A DNA stretch of 56,394 nt from Wuchereria bancrofti (taxonomy: Eukaryota > Nematoda > Chromadorea > Rhabditida > Onchocercidae): the NCBI GenBank assembly GCA_005281725.1, contig SSBO01000012.1:13708954-13765347 (forward strand), read 5' to 3'. Below the pieces are notes generated by a model. That model was not told the origin of the DNA, ran no database searches, and worked only from the letters and a program-made list of their open reading frames with translations. Each line of letters opens with the position of its first letter. Position 1 is the stretch's first letter. Both the position numbers and the translations under genes were made by a program. Of the stretch, positions 10,881 through 22,208 are shown one piece after another.

Positions 10881-12784
10881 TGACTCCATACGGGCATACA
10901 AGCTGCTTTATCACGAAAAGATGTTTGCAGGGGAATTTGTTGTAATTAACGGTGAAATATATGACTGATTAGTTCTGATATTATAAAATTTTTTAATTTT
11001 TGAAAACCAATCATTTCAATAGACTTTTTGCTTTGCTTTCTTATATATTCAATGAGAGCATTTTGCTACTTCAAATTTTTGTTACAGAAAAGACAGCAAT
11101 CAAGCAGTTGTCAAACGAACTTTCGAATAACCAATTGTATACTAAAAATTTTGTTCCACATCTTTGAACTTTATGAAGTTTTCACATCTATAGATTAAAA
11201 CACTATGGTAGATACAAACAAATTTAGGCGTTGCTTAAGATTTGTTAGCTGATTCTGATGTTATGAATATAAGACGTTTGGAAATACATAATCAATCATT
11301 AAATATACTTTGTGCTTCATTTCTTTTTCTAAAAAGTTCCAAAAATTTTAAATTAACAAAGATGAAATGCTTTGATAAAATTGAAGTGATTAGAAGAAAT
11401 CATCAAATTTTGTTAGTATTTTGGATCACCCAAAAATGTCAAATTTTCTTCTGGGATCTTTTGCTAACTCCTTTGATTTTGTTGATGATGTATTCTTTTT
11501 AATTCCCATCTTTTTTTTAATTTTGATTTTTTTTTTCATCTTATTGGAGGAGAAAATTTAAGCATTTAACTTCAGAACCGATTCGCCATCCTCAGCGGTT
11601 GAGCAGTTGAAGTGGATAAAATTATAATTAAGCGAAAAAATACTATAGTACCACGTAAACACGACTATTTTGCAAATCAAAACAGTTGTTTTGTTGATAC
11701 GCTTTGCTGTTCATTCTTCTGCGCTTGTGATTCTTTTTCTAATTCAAAAAAAGAAAGAAAAACCAACAAAGAATCAAAAAAAGGAGATGGATTAAAGGTG
11801 TAAAGGAGTTATTATTGGTTATTGCATTTAATAAATGACAAGAAAATATATCAGATGATAAACCTTATTTCGTCATTCAATATATTTGTTGCAGTAGCTG
11901 TTCTATATTGGAAATAAAAAAAAATGAGTTTTTCCGCTAAATTTTCACATTTTCTCCTATTTCTAGGAATTTAATCAATGTTATGAATTTATCTAAATTG
12001 AAATATTTGTGTTTTAAAGTTATTTATCCAAATGATCATCTGTGTTTGCAGTAAATTCACATAAAAGAAATTATTGTTTCAACAGGTTTATCAAAAAATT
12101 GCCTCAAATTTTCAATTGCTTTATGTAATCGGCTCATGCAAAATCAGTTTAATTGACTAAATAGCAATGAAAGAGCCTAATTAATATTTAACTTCGATAC
12201 TGATATGCTCTTATAATGTAATAGTATAATTATAACTGATAGGGATAAACAAATGAGGAAATAATTAATTGACCCTGCATGATCTACGGTCTGAAGTGTT
12301 TTACTTTTTTAAGTTCATTTATTAAATATATAGATCATTCATAGCAACAATTTAAAGGACAATTTATTTCTAAAATCAACATTTTGGATTAATCAATGAA
12401 GCACTTCTGATGCATGTTAGCACTTTTGATTTGGACACATAATTAATAGTAGCAAATTTCGTTAAGTAATTGACTTGTTATTAAATTAGCTTTTAGTAGG
12501 AATGGCAAAATTTCTATTTCATGGAAAATAGTGGAATTGAAATTTTATTTTCAAATTGCAAGCAGGGTTTTATTTAAGTGCGGTTTGGTAAAGAAATTGT
12601 TTTGTTTAAGTGAACTCTGCTAATTGAGATCATATCATAAATTAATTAAAGAAAAAATTAAATCTTAAAATTCTAATTTAATTTATGTTCAGCGGTTTAT
12701 ACGTATTTATGTATTGCATGTTGAAGTTACAAGTGAAGATGATAATAGCTGTATCACAGATTAAATAAGATAAATATAGTGAAA
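10881..12784. other. AT-rich intergenic DNA, no supported gene
   Basis: Open stretches at 11242-11502 and 11612-11803 are of the size expected by chance at this composition and have no splice context. On the minus strand near 11730-11660 a short polar frame (ELEKESQAQKNEQQS) is exon-like but unsupported. Confidence 0.4.
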
Positions 12785-13010
12785 CTTTCTAATGGATGCT
12801 TGTAAAGCTTCCACAGCGTTGGTCTATTCGATTGCTATTTCATTCATCTTTTTAATATCAATGTAATATGAATACCACCAATGCAGCTAATCTAGTGCTG
12901 TTCAAATTGATTCATTTAACTAAAAACGAATCTAAATTCAGATATAGCATCATTTCTTCTCTTCTTTTAAACGTTCTATCTGTTTCTTACAACTGCTAAA
13001 CACCTCAAAT
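12785..13010 (-). repeat. Dispersed repeat, inverted partner of 18190-18410
   Basis: The reverse complement (AGCAGTTGTAAGAAACAG, GTTTAAAAGAAG, TGAATTTAGATTCGTTTTTA, TTAAATGAATCAATT, TATTAAAAAGATGAATG, AAATAGCAATCGAATAGA) matches 18190-18410 in order with substitutions and a ~30-bp insertion in the latter. An old, unnamed interspersed repeat. Confidence 0.7.
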
Positions 13011-13351
13011 TACATTAATTCTGGAAATAATTGAGTGCAGAAAGGCAGAATCATTACAAGCACAGATACTTGTTTAGAGCGTTTCTTGATGATACGATGA
13101 CAAGGATATATTGAGTTACAAACGAAACCACTGAATTTGACATTGAAGGATACTTCCAGTCATTTGATATTGTGCCTTGAAGTTATTAATTATTCTGCAG
13201 CACAATTTTCCCTATTAATGTTTATTTTTCCTTTTTTGGCGTGTTACTTTATTCGATTCAAAATAAATGCCTGAGTAATAAGTGCTAAATATTGACCTCG
13301 TGGAGTGAAATTTTTATGATGAGTGATATTTTGGTGTTATTTTTTCCCAAT

Positions 13352-13639
13352 CTAGAAAAGCAGTGGCATCAACTCAGATGGAATACAGTTATTAGGTTTC
13401 ATTTCTATTGATCCATGGTACTTCTGGTGAGGACAGCCGAGCAGCGATTTTTGTTTCACTACAATTCCGGATAACACTGATAAAAGCTGGTTCTTGTTTT
13501 GAATTGCCTTTTTATGTTTCAAGATGTTTTGGATTCTACAGCTATATATTTCTGGCGGCTTGATTTTACAAACATTATTTGCAAGTTCTTCTAATCTATT
13601 CAGTTTAGTTCTTACTAGGGCATAACTAGAAAGGCACAT
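13352..13639 (-). CDS. Possible exon, unknown protein (up to 95 codons, ends in stop)
   Basis: Open minus-strand frame ending SELMPLLF and a stop, with lower AT bias than the flanks and a mixed amino-acid composition (for example KLNRLEELANNVCKIKPPEI). A plausible acceptor (TGTGCCTTTCTAG) lies just inside its 5' end, so it could be a terminal exon starting near 13622. No upstream exon was found and no family is recognised. It lies head to head with the secreted-protein gene at 13983. Confidence 0.35.
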   Translation of the reverse strand: MCLSSYALVRTKLNRLEELANNVCKIKPPEIYSCRIQNILKHKKAIQNKNQLLSVLSGIVVKQKSLLGCPHQKYHGSIEMKPNNCIPSELMPLLF

Positions 13640-13973
13640 CGAAATGTTTAAATTGAAATGCTAACAAGAACAGAACTTCGTTAGTTCATTTCTTAAGCAA
13701 CAAGTGCTAACAAATATTTTCGATTTCAGGTTTGAAACACTGATTATGTCTCATGCAGTGATTTCGGGAAAGCTATAAAATGCACAAAACATCATAGTAA
13801 ACTTTTGCCTTAATCTAATTGTTTGTATCCATTTCACTACATAATAACAGATTAGAGCAATTTTCAATGCTAATTTGTTTGTTCAGAAATTATATGATCA
13901 TTTCATTTCAATTAATCACCGAAACAAACAAGTAGTTCCGACATTTGACACACCCTCAAAGAATTTTGCTGTC

Positions 13974-13981
13974 TTTTTCAG
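13974..13981 (+). promoter_or_regulatory. Trans-splice acceptor (TTTTTCAG) just before the start codon
   Basis: CTGTCTTTTTCAG matches the strong nematode 3' splice consensus and sits one base before ATG at 13983. No cis exon upstream has a matching donor, so a spliced leader is the likely partner. It fixes the start codon choice. Confidence 0.65.
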
Positions 13982-13982
13982 T

Positions 13983-14647
13983 ATGTGCTTATACTTACGT
14001 CGGAATATGTGTCCCATTTTTCTTCTCTTTACTTTAATTTGCGCTTTTCCGTCGAATCTTTGGGTAAGTAATGAATGATTTTGCTCGGGTAAATTTAATA
14101 TACATTGTAACAACACGAACAAAATACGGTAAATGAATTTCGAACGATTATCAGCTGTACTAGCTGTAAAACTATTCCAATCTCGTGTTGCCAAATTGTA
14201 TCTTTATCTAGTCTCTTAGGTTAATCCATTTCTGAACTTCATCAAAACATATTAGTATAAATTTTACAGGGGGAGAATATCATGCAAGGTTCAAATGAAA
14301 ATCACGTTGGAAATATAACAGTTGCAATGCTAGATGATAGCCAGTTGTCACCGCTTGATGCAATATTACGTACCAACAAAGTGAATTTAATTGCTCTTGA
14401 AACATTTGGAGAATTAAATCAGTTTTGGGGTAATGTAATTCGACTGTTGCTACCGGTATCTGAACAAATTGAACATGGATTGTTATCATTCATACGTAAA
14501 ATTTTCCCTCAAATATTCGGTGATTTGAATCCCTCGGATATCGCAATAGATAAAGTGACTCGCCCACCAGACCAATCAAATTTGTTGATTAAAGAATTGA
14601 TTGATGCTTTCATGTTGAGTTTAGCCAAAGCAAATTTTACACTTTGA
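13983..14647 (+). CDS. Small secreted protein, two exons (152 aa), unknown family
   Basis: Exon 1 is 13983-14063, exon 2 is 14270-14647. The donor TGG|GTAAGT and acceptor ATTTTACAG| keep the frame (phase 0), giving 152 residues. Residues 1-27 form a classic secretion signal: a basic start (MCLYLRRNMC), a hydrophobic core (PIFLLFTLICAF) and a small/polar end. The mature part is about 125 residues, predicted amphipathic helices with LIALETFGELNQFW and GNVIRLLLPVSEQ, a Pro-rich RPPDQSN turn and a hydrophobic C-end; potential N-glycosylation sites (NIT, NFT). It has no cysteine in the mature part. A trans-splice acceptor precedes the ATG and AATAAA follows 164 bp after the stop. I do not recognise the family. 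Being small, secreted and helical it could be an excretory product, but that is inference only. Confidence 0.72.
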
Positions 14648-14810
14648 TTCAGTACACCCCTTGATCAACTTTTTTTCAGTTACTTTTCCTAAATTAAAGT
14701 GACCATGCTTTATTAGTTTTGCCATTCCTAACTAACTATTCATAAAATTCATTTGAAATTAGAATTCCGACTTTAATTAGGTGTTTTCTTTCTCTAGTGT
14801 CATAGTAATT

Positions 14811-14816
14811 AATAAA
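14811..14816 (+). terminator. Poly(A) signal AATAAA
   Basis: First AATAAA after the stop codon of the secreted-protein gene, at a normal distance for a nematode 3' UTR. Confidence 0.5.
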
Positions 14817-17213
14817 ATAATGTTGGGTAAATATTGTTAATCAAACTATTCATCCTTCTAATTTTACGTATTGAAAAGTTTGTTCTTGAAATATTTATTC
14901 GGTAATTGAAATAAATATTTACCAATATACTGTTATTTCAAATCCAGCACAGCTTGAAAAATACTTCAACCAATTCAAATTGAGCACAATCTGAAAAATA
15001 TATATTTCAACCAGCGTAATCTGAGAAGTGGAAAGTACTGTAGAGCAAGAATGTTTTATTATTCCATGCTAAAAACAAGCACTGTTGAAGTTTTATTTAG
15101 AAATATTTGTAAAGACACGACAAATTTATCTGCGCTGAAAATTATCAAAGCTTTTCCGAATAAATGCTTCGTGATAATATGTGTTGTAAAAGATAAGTTT
15201 CAATTTTATCAATATTTATTTTAAAAAAAGCATTCCTCATATGTGCAAAATCAAATTTGTATTGATGAGAAGCGCGATTTTTTGAATTGAGGAGAAGGTG
15301 ACAAATATGGAACAGCGGTGGAAGTAATAACTGGTTGTATTCCTTGGTTTTGTCTGCTGGATGCTGTTCGTCTTTTATGGCTATCATTGTCCTACTAATT
15401 TGTTGATTGATCTTTAAAGGATTTTTTTTTGTTGACAAAAGATTTTTTGGGGAGAGAGATATCTAAGTGTGTAAGGTTTCGTTTTAATTGGGTGTTTTTT
15501 TTTTTGCAATTTTTGTTTTTGCATTGATCAATTTTCCATTTAAAGTAAAGGCAAATGGATGAGTTTTGAAATATAAGACTTAAGACTTTGAGAGTTTTGA
15601 GATATTATATATATAATGTTTAATTGATTTCTAAACAGATTTACAGTGAAAGTTATTGTTATTAAATATCGTATTATGAATGAATGTGACAATTAAAAGT
15701 TCATATTCAAATATGGTAGTTACTGCTTTATGTACTTTGTGAAAAAAGATGTACTTATATGGATTGAACTATATAAAGGATAATTTAGTAATGATGGTTA
15801 CTTTTTAGCACGAAGATGTATCAGATGATGATGCGTTGTGAGAAAGTTGAGTCTTAATAGCATTGAAAGTAGTTATGTGCTTGTAGTTTACAGCGAGGTG
15901 TACAAAGCTTGGCTTTCTCTTTGTCTAGAGTAATTGTTTGCATCTAATCCAAAATGATCACAAAATTACCATAATTTGTACACCAAACCGTTTTTTTTTT
16001 TTTTTTTTCATTATGAGGTATCTACGCCAGACAGTTTGAAACAGTAAAGAGATAGCACATTAACAACAAATTAGTTTCTCCAAAATTTTCTATCATTAAT
16101 TTCACTTAAGCTCATTGATCCAGTTTCTTTCCTTGCTGCAACCATAACCTCTAGCTGTACCTGCAGTAACTGACCTCTAGTTGCTATTTATGGCTGCACA
16201 GAAAGCAGCGGTGTACAACAAATTCATGCCTTCAATTAGGGTGAGTGTTGCTCACTAAACGAAACCGCCTCAAATTCGATCCTCTGATGAGAGAAGAAGA
16301 CTTATTTATAACGCCTTTTCATTCCAGTGATAGACTGATGATTTTTATGAGATAAAATTTAAAAGTTAAAATAGAAAATCGAAGTGACTGCAAAAGGTAA
16401 AATCTTTGTAAAGTCAATCTCATACATTTCAAGTCAATGAAATTCAGACAAGGAGGGATGCAAAAACGACGAAGCTTTGAGCCTTTGAAAAAGGAAAAAC
16501 AGCAGAGAAGGTGGAACAACGAAAGTTCGAAAAAAAAAAAATAGAAAAGATTAAGAAATGGGATTTTTGCACTTTTTATGGTTTGTGTATACTTTTTTTC
16601 GGGATAAACTTACTGATGGGTCTTTACTGTTGTATAATGTAATTGAATTTAACGCTTTGGGCTCATCAAGCTTAAGTAAACCAGCATTTCTTTTATCATT
16701 AACCCTTTCGGTTTTGATCATATATACTGTAATAGCCACTGTAAAAATGAAGTTATGAAACACAAACGAAGCAAGTGTGGAACAAGTGTAGGAATTGGAA
16801 TGATATTACATTATATAAGTTGCAGTTGATAAGGCAAAAATTTTATACTTATCAAATTACATCGCTGGGATTTTCAGACACCTGATATTCTGTTTTACCG
16901 AACTTACACTTCAACAGTTAGTGACATATTTCAATAAGCTCCAAAAGTTTGCTTTAAAAATTTTTCGTCGTAAATTTAGGAATCCAAATGAGATTTGCAG
17001 GTGTTGCTTTAAAGAATAGAAGACAAACATTTGCACAGAAATAGCTAATTGCAAACAACAGTTGATCAAGGTTAAGTGATTGCTCATAGACCTTCATGTG
17101 TGGCCAACATGATCACAACTGCACATTTCTGTGAGTTAAGCATTTGCGCATTATTGACGACAACAAATGTACATTCATGCAGCCTGAAGCATACCAGTGG
17201 TCCTCGAGCCATC
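14817..17213. other. Mostly intergenic, with two weak minus-strand exon candidates
   Basis: 15438-15145 (minus) is an open, less AT-biased frame (includes TMIAIKDEQHPADKTKEYNQ) with no splice support. 16763-16551 (minus) contains RNAGLLKLDEPKALNSITL, which resembles the N-terminal L-x-x-P-K-A-L-N motif of enoyl-CoA hydratase/isomerase family proteins and is flanked by an acceptor (GGCTATTACAG) and a donor (CATCA|GTAAGT). No exon with the family's later CAGGD motif was found, so it may be chance or a relic. A T23-like tract lies near 15990-16010. Confidence 0.3.
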
Positions 17214-17456
17214 TTAAGCAACGAAAAGTTTTGAAACCTTCCAAAATACGCTCCCTACTAGTTTTTCCTGTTGACATCCACCATTTTCAATGTAATAATT
17301 TACATGATCATGCATAAATATCCAACTGTCATCTTCCATGTTATAAAAATGCGCGCTCGAATGAACTAATGATACAGAAATGTCGTTCTCTAACCGGTTC
17401 AGGTTACATAAATATTCCATGCAATTAGTAACAAAATGAATGCTCAAAATGAGCAA
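17214..17456 (-). CDS. Possible exon, unknown protein
   Basis: Minus-strand frame of up to 80 codons ending KVSKLFVA and a stop, with noticeably more G and C than the flanks and a protein-like composition (NRLENDISVSLVHSSAHFYN, then DDSWIFMHDHVNYYIENGG). Internal GTAAAT and CAACAG sites mean part of it could be intronic. No family is recognised and no neighbouring exon was identified. Confidence 0.3.
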   Translation of the reverse strand: MLILSIHFVTNCMEYLCNLNRLENDISVSLVHSSAHFYNMEDDSWIFMHDHVNYYIENGGCQQEKLVGSVFWKVSKLFVA

Positions 17457-18189
17457 ACATGATCGATCACTGGTCTGCTAATAAGGCGGAAATAATCTCT
17501 ACCATATTTCGAAGTGGAAAGACTCATAATTTCGTAACTGTTAATACCAATTAAGGTTTAAAAATGGTATGATTCTAATGTGGTAGTGATCTAGTTGATT
17601 TATAAACTGCTATTAATGCGTATATATCATTTATTATCAATAACCGATTGCGCTTGTAGATGAGCGATTCATTCCAATTTATTATTTAAATTTTGTAGAA
17701 AATTTTTGCGTACGAATCTGCTCATTACTTCCAAAAATGATTGACTAAATTTTCTTACATTGAAATGAATTAAAGTTTGCAATATTGATAATTGAATAAA
17801 CTTAAAATTTTTGTAAAATGAAATGAAAGGCAAAGAAATCTTAATGTCGTTAATATTTTGAAAATTCTAATGTTTAAATGAATACTATTTGAGTAATGTA
17901 CGCCGTGCTTATATTTAGTAAAACCATTTTTGCATTATACATTTTTTGAACTTTTCCAAAGTTCCACCTGTACTACAGAAAACAATTTTAATTGATTTCC
18001 AGAATAATGTTCGAAGAGTATAACTATTATTTTAATGGAAAGGAAATATCCAAAATTTATTAAATTACAAAATTATCACTTCTAAACAGATGAAGTGGAG
18101 CTATTAAATTTTGTATGATTCTAAAGATCGTAGCTTTACGTATGATCATATCAGCTTTGTTTATGTTTTATTCTTGAAGATGTCATAGA
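17457..18189. other. AT-rich intergenic DNA, no gene seen
   Basis: No exon-like or repeated sequence identified between the candidate exon and the dispersed repeat. Confidence 0.45.
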
Positions 18190-18410
18190 GTTGAGCAGTT
18201 GTGAGAAAAAGAGCGTTTAAAAAAAGAAAAGAATGATGCCATATGAATTTAGATTCGCCATATCCAATACCATGAATTTAGATTCGTTTTTTAGTAAAAT
18301 GAATCAATTCGAATATCACTAGGTTACTTGCAGTGGCAGTGTTCACATCACTTTAGTATTAAAAAGAATGAAATAGCAGTCGAATAGAGTAATGTTGTGG
18401 AAAGAACTTA
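18190..18410 (+). repeat. Dispersed repeat, inverted partner of 12785-13010
   Basis: Shares ordered blocks with the reverse complement of 12785-13010 (GAGCAGTTGTGAGAAA, ATGAATTTAGATTCGTTTTT, AAATGAATCAATTCGAA, AAATAGCAGTCGAATAGA). It contains a local duplication of GAATTTAGATTCG separated by about 25 bp that the partner lacks. Confidence 0.7.
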
Positions 18411-18639
18411 TCAACTTGATTTAATTTCTTAGTTTAATCATTCAACTATCTTCCATAAAAGGAAGACCGTCACAGTTATTTTTAAATTATTTCATGATTA
18501 GTGAATCAGGCGATCATAACCTATCAAATTGCCTTTATACTGCTGCCTTGATACTCAGCAAATGTTATTAGTAAAAGACATTGAATGATAGATGATGCAG
18601 GAAATTACATTAATTAATATTATTGTCATCGATCACATT

Positions 18640-20575
18640 TCAGTTTTTCTTCACTGAAGCGGGATTTGGAAGATTATTTGCAACTGTACACAGGGCTGCT
18701 GTATTCAGATCATTTTTCATTGTTTTTGTGCGTAATCCCATTGGATTCCTTTGGATATCTACTGCACTTTGTTTCATCAATACACGACGATTGAAGTATA
18801 AGAATACCAAACTGAAGTTGAAATTTGATGAAAAAAAAATGTTGTTTGTTCTTTTTCTGGGAAACCTTCTTGCATTTGGGGAAAGATGATTAATAAGATT
18901 TTAAACAATCAAAGAGTAAATCAAATGACGTTACAAAGCTTCAGCTTTCGACACTTTTGAAATCACTGGATATGGTTTTTAGTATATTAATTTGTCGTTC
19001 TAAATAGTGCTTACCCATCTAATGTGAGTATTACAAGCCAAGTATATGTAATTTAGTCAAATGTGACATACGTATATTAATATGGAAAAGAACTATAAAA
19101 GATGTATATATGGCAGTGCTAATGCAGGTCTGAAATGAGTTATATCAAAAGTCATTTTCAAAAAAGTTAGCAAATTTGTTTCCGACACATCAATGAAACA
19201 AATATAAAAATGTTCAACGAGAAATACGATGTATCTCTTTTTCCATAACTTCCAGTAACTTTGACGCTTCGCAATAGTTTTGGCAAAAAATAAATGAAAA
19301 TCACAACTGCTATGTAAAACAGCTCATTATACTTTTACCTGTTTGAAAAATGAGATTTCCTGCCGCACCTCCGTTGAGTTACATTAGCCTTATGATGCCT
19401 TTTTTCTTACAACTGTATTAAACATAAATTAAATAATTATGTTGAAAAAACTTCCGTCAAATTCGTTAGTATAACAAATTATTGAAATGTTAATAAATCA
19501 TCGAAATGCTAAAAAATCAAAACTGTTTTTTGGTATTTTGGTAGGAAAATTGTAATAACTTAGCTACAGTGAAATTAAAACATACTTTGAAATAAGTGAT
19601 AATGCGATAAAAAGCAATAGCGTCAAGGATAACCGTGATAACGATGACGCCATCGGATAGGAACATAGCAATATAAGCGAAGAAAGGATGATTACATGGT
19701 CCATAAAGGTTTGACCATGAATGAATAGATGTTTCGACATAAAGCAAGCATTCGACTGTCAGTTAAAATTTTCAAATTTAGATAAAGAGACGAAGAAAGA
19801 AGATAATCTAAGTGTTGCTGTATCTCATTTAAAAATGCTGAAAACGAATACCGTTGTAATAAAGCAGAGTGATTAGCATACTAAATGACCATAGCGATAT
19901 GACTGTTATCCAAGCATTTCTGGGATTAAAAATGCGATGATATTTCATCGGATATGAAATTGCCCAAAGGCGATTGATTGCCAAAACGAAATGCATCCAA
20001 ATGGCCGCATACAATGTTGAATTGGAAATGGGAGATGCTATTCGAATGAAAATGTGCCATGGAAATGATATGAATCCCAAGTTTCTGATAAATTTCATAT
20101 AGTTTGTGATGTGAGAATAAATAAGGATCAAAAAGGTGCGGGACATAGAAGGAAGAATGAATTATACTAAGCTTAAAAAATCTATTGAGTCAATTTTCAT
20201 CAAACTATTAAATCTTATCAAGATATCAGTAATTGCTTATCAGTGATGATTAAAGAATATCCAGTAGGAACTGATATCAAATTTCAAAAGAAAGTTTAAT
20301 ACTTGTTGACCCTAAAAAAATACAACCAATATGACACGACAAATTGTCTTTTGAGGGGTAAGTTATTTTTTGATGGGTAAGTGAGGATGCACAAGTGACT
20401 TACACAATAATTCTGACAAGTGTCCAAAGGAGTAAAGCACTGAGAGTCTGTATATGAAATGAGATGTAAGCGGTGAATAGAATCCCAAATGCGTTACGAT
20501 ACCTCGGTGATTTATTAATGATGTAAAGAGTTGTCCCAGTTATCCCACCAGGTCAACAGCTCTTTGTTAGACCGC
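18640..20575 (-). pseudogene. Srx-type seven-transmembrane chemoreceptor, six exon remnants, two frameshifts
   Basis: Nematode chemosensory GPCR family (serpentine receptor class X), normally in sensory cilia. Exons, minus strand: ~20575-20404 (TM1-TM2: LYIINKSPRYRNAFGILF), 20166-19852 (SSFYVPHLFDPYL, then TM3-TM4 with MHFVLAINRLWAISYPMKY, the Srx H-x-x-x-A-x-N-R motif), 19755-19586 (ECLLYVETSIHSW, TM5), 19368-19339 (VRQEISFFKQ, matching the family's R-x-E-I-x-F-F-x-Q), 19129-19015 (TM6 TCISTAIYTSFIVLFHIN, TM7 TWLVILTLDG) and 18811-18640 (LVFLYFNRRVLMKQ, tail, TGA). Splice phases agree at most junctions; GATGG|GTAAGC to CTTCAG|T rebuilds the conserved D-G. Frame changes are needed inside the second exon (~20080-20020) and the TM6-TM7 exon (~19040), and an in-frame TGA precedes TM1, so I call it a pseudogene. 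Uncorrected assembly errors are the alternative. Confidence 0.75.
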
Positions 20576-20786
20576 TTACTCTTTCGGCAGGTCAACTTCA
20601 TATTGTAAATCATATACTTTGTTTACGCATATTGCTTGCTATATAAGGAGGTCACCCTTATTGAAAGGGACATTGTGTGTTTTTTACCAAGAACCAGAAC
20701 AGTTCAATTTCATTTGTTTCCTCTCAAGCTATTGTACTATTGCTTCTGTTAATAAAGGAATTATTATATTTCTCTGTTACCCCACA
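20565..20786 (+). mobile_element. Candidate short solo LTR next to the Srx first exon
   Basis: Promoter-like and poly(A)-like signals occur in LTR order: TGTTAG start, CTATATAAGG (TATA-like, ~20640), a small hairpin CCCTT-ATTG-AAGGG (~20657), AATAAA (~20751), and a possible TG...CA end near 20784-20786. No clear target duplication was found (CTCTT before; CATAT or TATTT after), so boundaries are uncertain. It begins close to where the Srx TM1 exon loses its frame and may have interrupted it. Confidence 0.35.
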
Positions 20787-20859
20787 TATTTACATCTACA
20801 TCCAACGAATATCCCTGCAATAAACAACCTCTCCCAAAAATAATAAATTAAATTATCAA

Positions 20860-21240
20860 AGCTTCCACGACAAGTGATGAATATCTCCGCATTATCAGCT
20901 GATCATAGTGGCATATTTTTACAATTTTGAAAGATAATAGACGATCGTTTGTATATCATTATTCGATCGAAAATATACATTCTTCCAGTTTTAACAACGA
21001 TATAGCCTGTTAATTTGCAACTAATAGACATTTGCGTAATTTAAGGATTTTGAAGTGGGCATTGATATGCATCCCTGCTGATAAAAGATTATCGCATTAT
21101 TAACTGATTGAAAATAAACAGTTAAGAAATATCCATTAATGATGGAAATTTCCGCATTATTAGCTGATCATTCTTACTGCTTTCAAAGAATGACAGAATG
21201 GCATTTTGCACATTATTGATTGGGCAAAATTGCACATTCT
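20860..21240. repeat. Cluster of a repeated ~18-bp motif (GCATTATYARCTGATC)
   Basis: CCGCATTATCAGCTGATCAT (~20888), TCGCATTATTAACTGATTG (~21091), CCGCATTATTAGCTGATCAT (~21150) and a weaker GCACATTATTGATTGGG (~21210). The copies share flanking ATGAATATCT / ATGGAAATTT. It could be a degenerate tandem repeat or a cluster of protein-binding sites. Confidence 0.45.
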
Positions 21241-22208
21241 GCCAAGTTAAAGCTTTTTTTTTCGTTACAAAAAAACTAAAAGTTGGTCATTATGATATGT
21301 GCTACTTTAAAGTATTTATTTTTAAAAATGTTTTCTAAACATAAAATAATTTTTGGAACATTAATTCATGTCATCTTTTTTCACCACCATTTTTTGACTG
21401 CTGAATAAAATTTTTTTCGGCAACTTTTGTCTCAACATTAGCAATTATATATTGTTTTTGCTGTTATCCTTTTATCCTGCACTATTTTCCATTTTTTTCT
21501 GGAAAAATAAAATGAAAATAATTTTATACGTACTGGTATAACAAACGAATTCTATGTTGATTCATCAGTTTTTAATCAAATTCATCATTTCACATCTTGG
21601 TCATTATCTCTCTTCATGTCCATGATATCATCAATACATTTTCAGTATGTTTACAATAGTTCGACAGTTGTTAGGCTTTTAGAAATTTTAAATATTTGAA
21701 AAGCCTATAGGGCTAAAGATAGTTGTACATAGATAAAATAAAATCCACATTGCAAAGTGTTGGAAATTTTATTCAATCAATAATTTCACCAAATATTTGA
21801 TCACTTTTACTAGCCGCTAAGATCGTAATGATATTTGATCCAGTTTATAACCACTAGTAGCAGAAAAAAGTCTACCTTATAATATTATGATATTGGTTGA
21901 TATAATTTTACGTTGTAAATATTTTAGACATGAAATGAAATGGTACTGAAAATGAAATGAAACATTTAGATATGAAATGAGATGATATTGCTTTTATTTA
22001 GAAATGAAATGAAATAATACTGTTTTCATTTAGATATGAAAATGATATCAATTTATTAAATAAAGATAATGAATTTTTTTTTGTCACAAGCAATAAATAT
22101 CTCCTAAGCCAAATAATATTTAGAGTAATTAATTGAAAATTTATAACACATAACATTTCACACTTGATGAATAGAGAGAATTCATAAAATGAATGAAAAA
22201 TACATCTG
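21241..22208. other. Intergenic, with degenerate GAAATGAAATG repeat and a minus-strand poly(A) signal
   Basis: 21925-22045 holds 3-4 imperfect units of ATTTAGATATGAAATGA with ATACTGTTTTCATTT spacers. TTTATT at 22052-22057 is an AATAAA on the minus strand, about 155 bp past the stop of the membrane-protein gene and a good candidate for its 3' end. Nothing else seen. Confidence 0.5.

Noticed and set aside
16551..16763. Enoyl-CoA hydratase/isomerase gene
   Set aside because: Only one short motif (L-D-E-P-K-A-L-N-S-I-T-L) fits; no other exon of the family, in particular no CAGGD motif, was found nearby.
18623..18889. Plus-strand hydrophobic frame as a receptor exon
   Set aside because: The minus strand of the same stretch gives the receptor's last exon with correct phase and the L-V-F-L-Y-F-N-R-R motif, so the plus-strand frame is its shadow.
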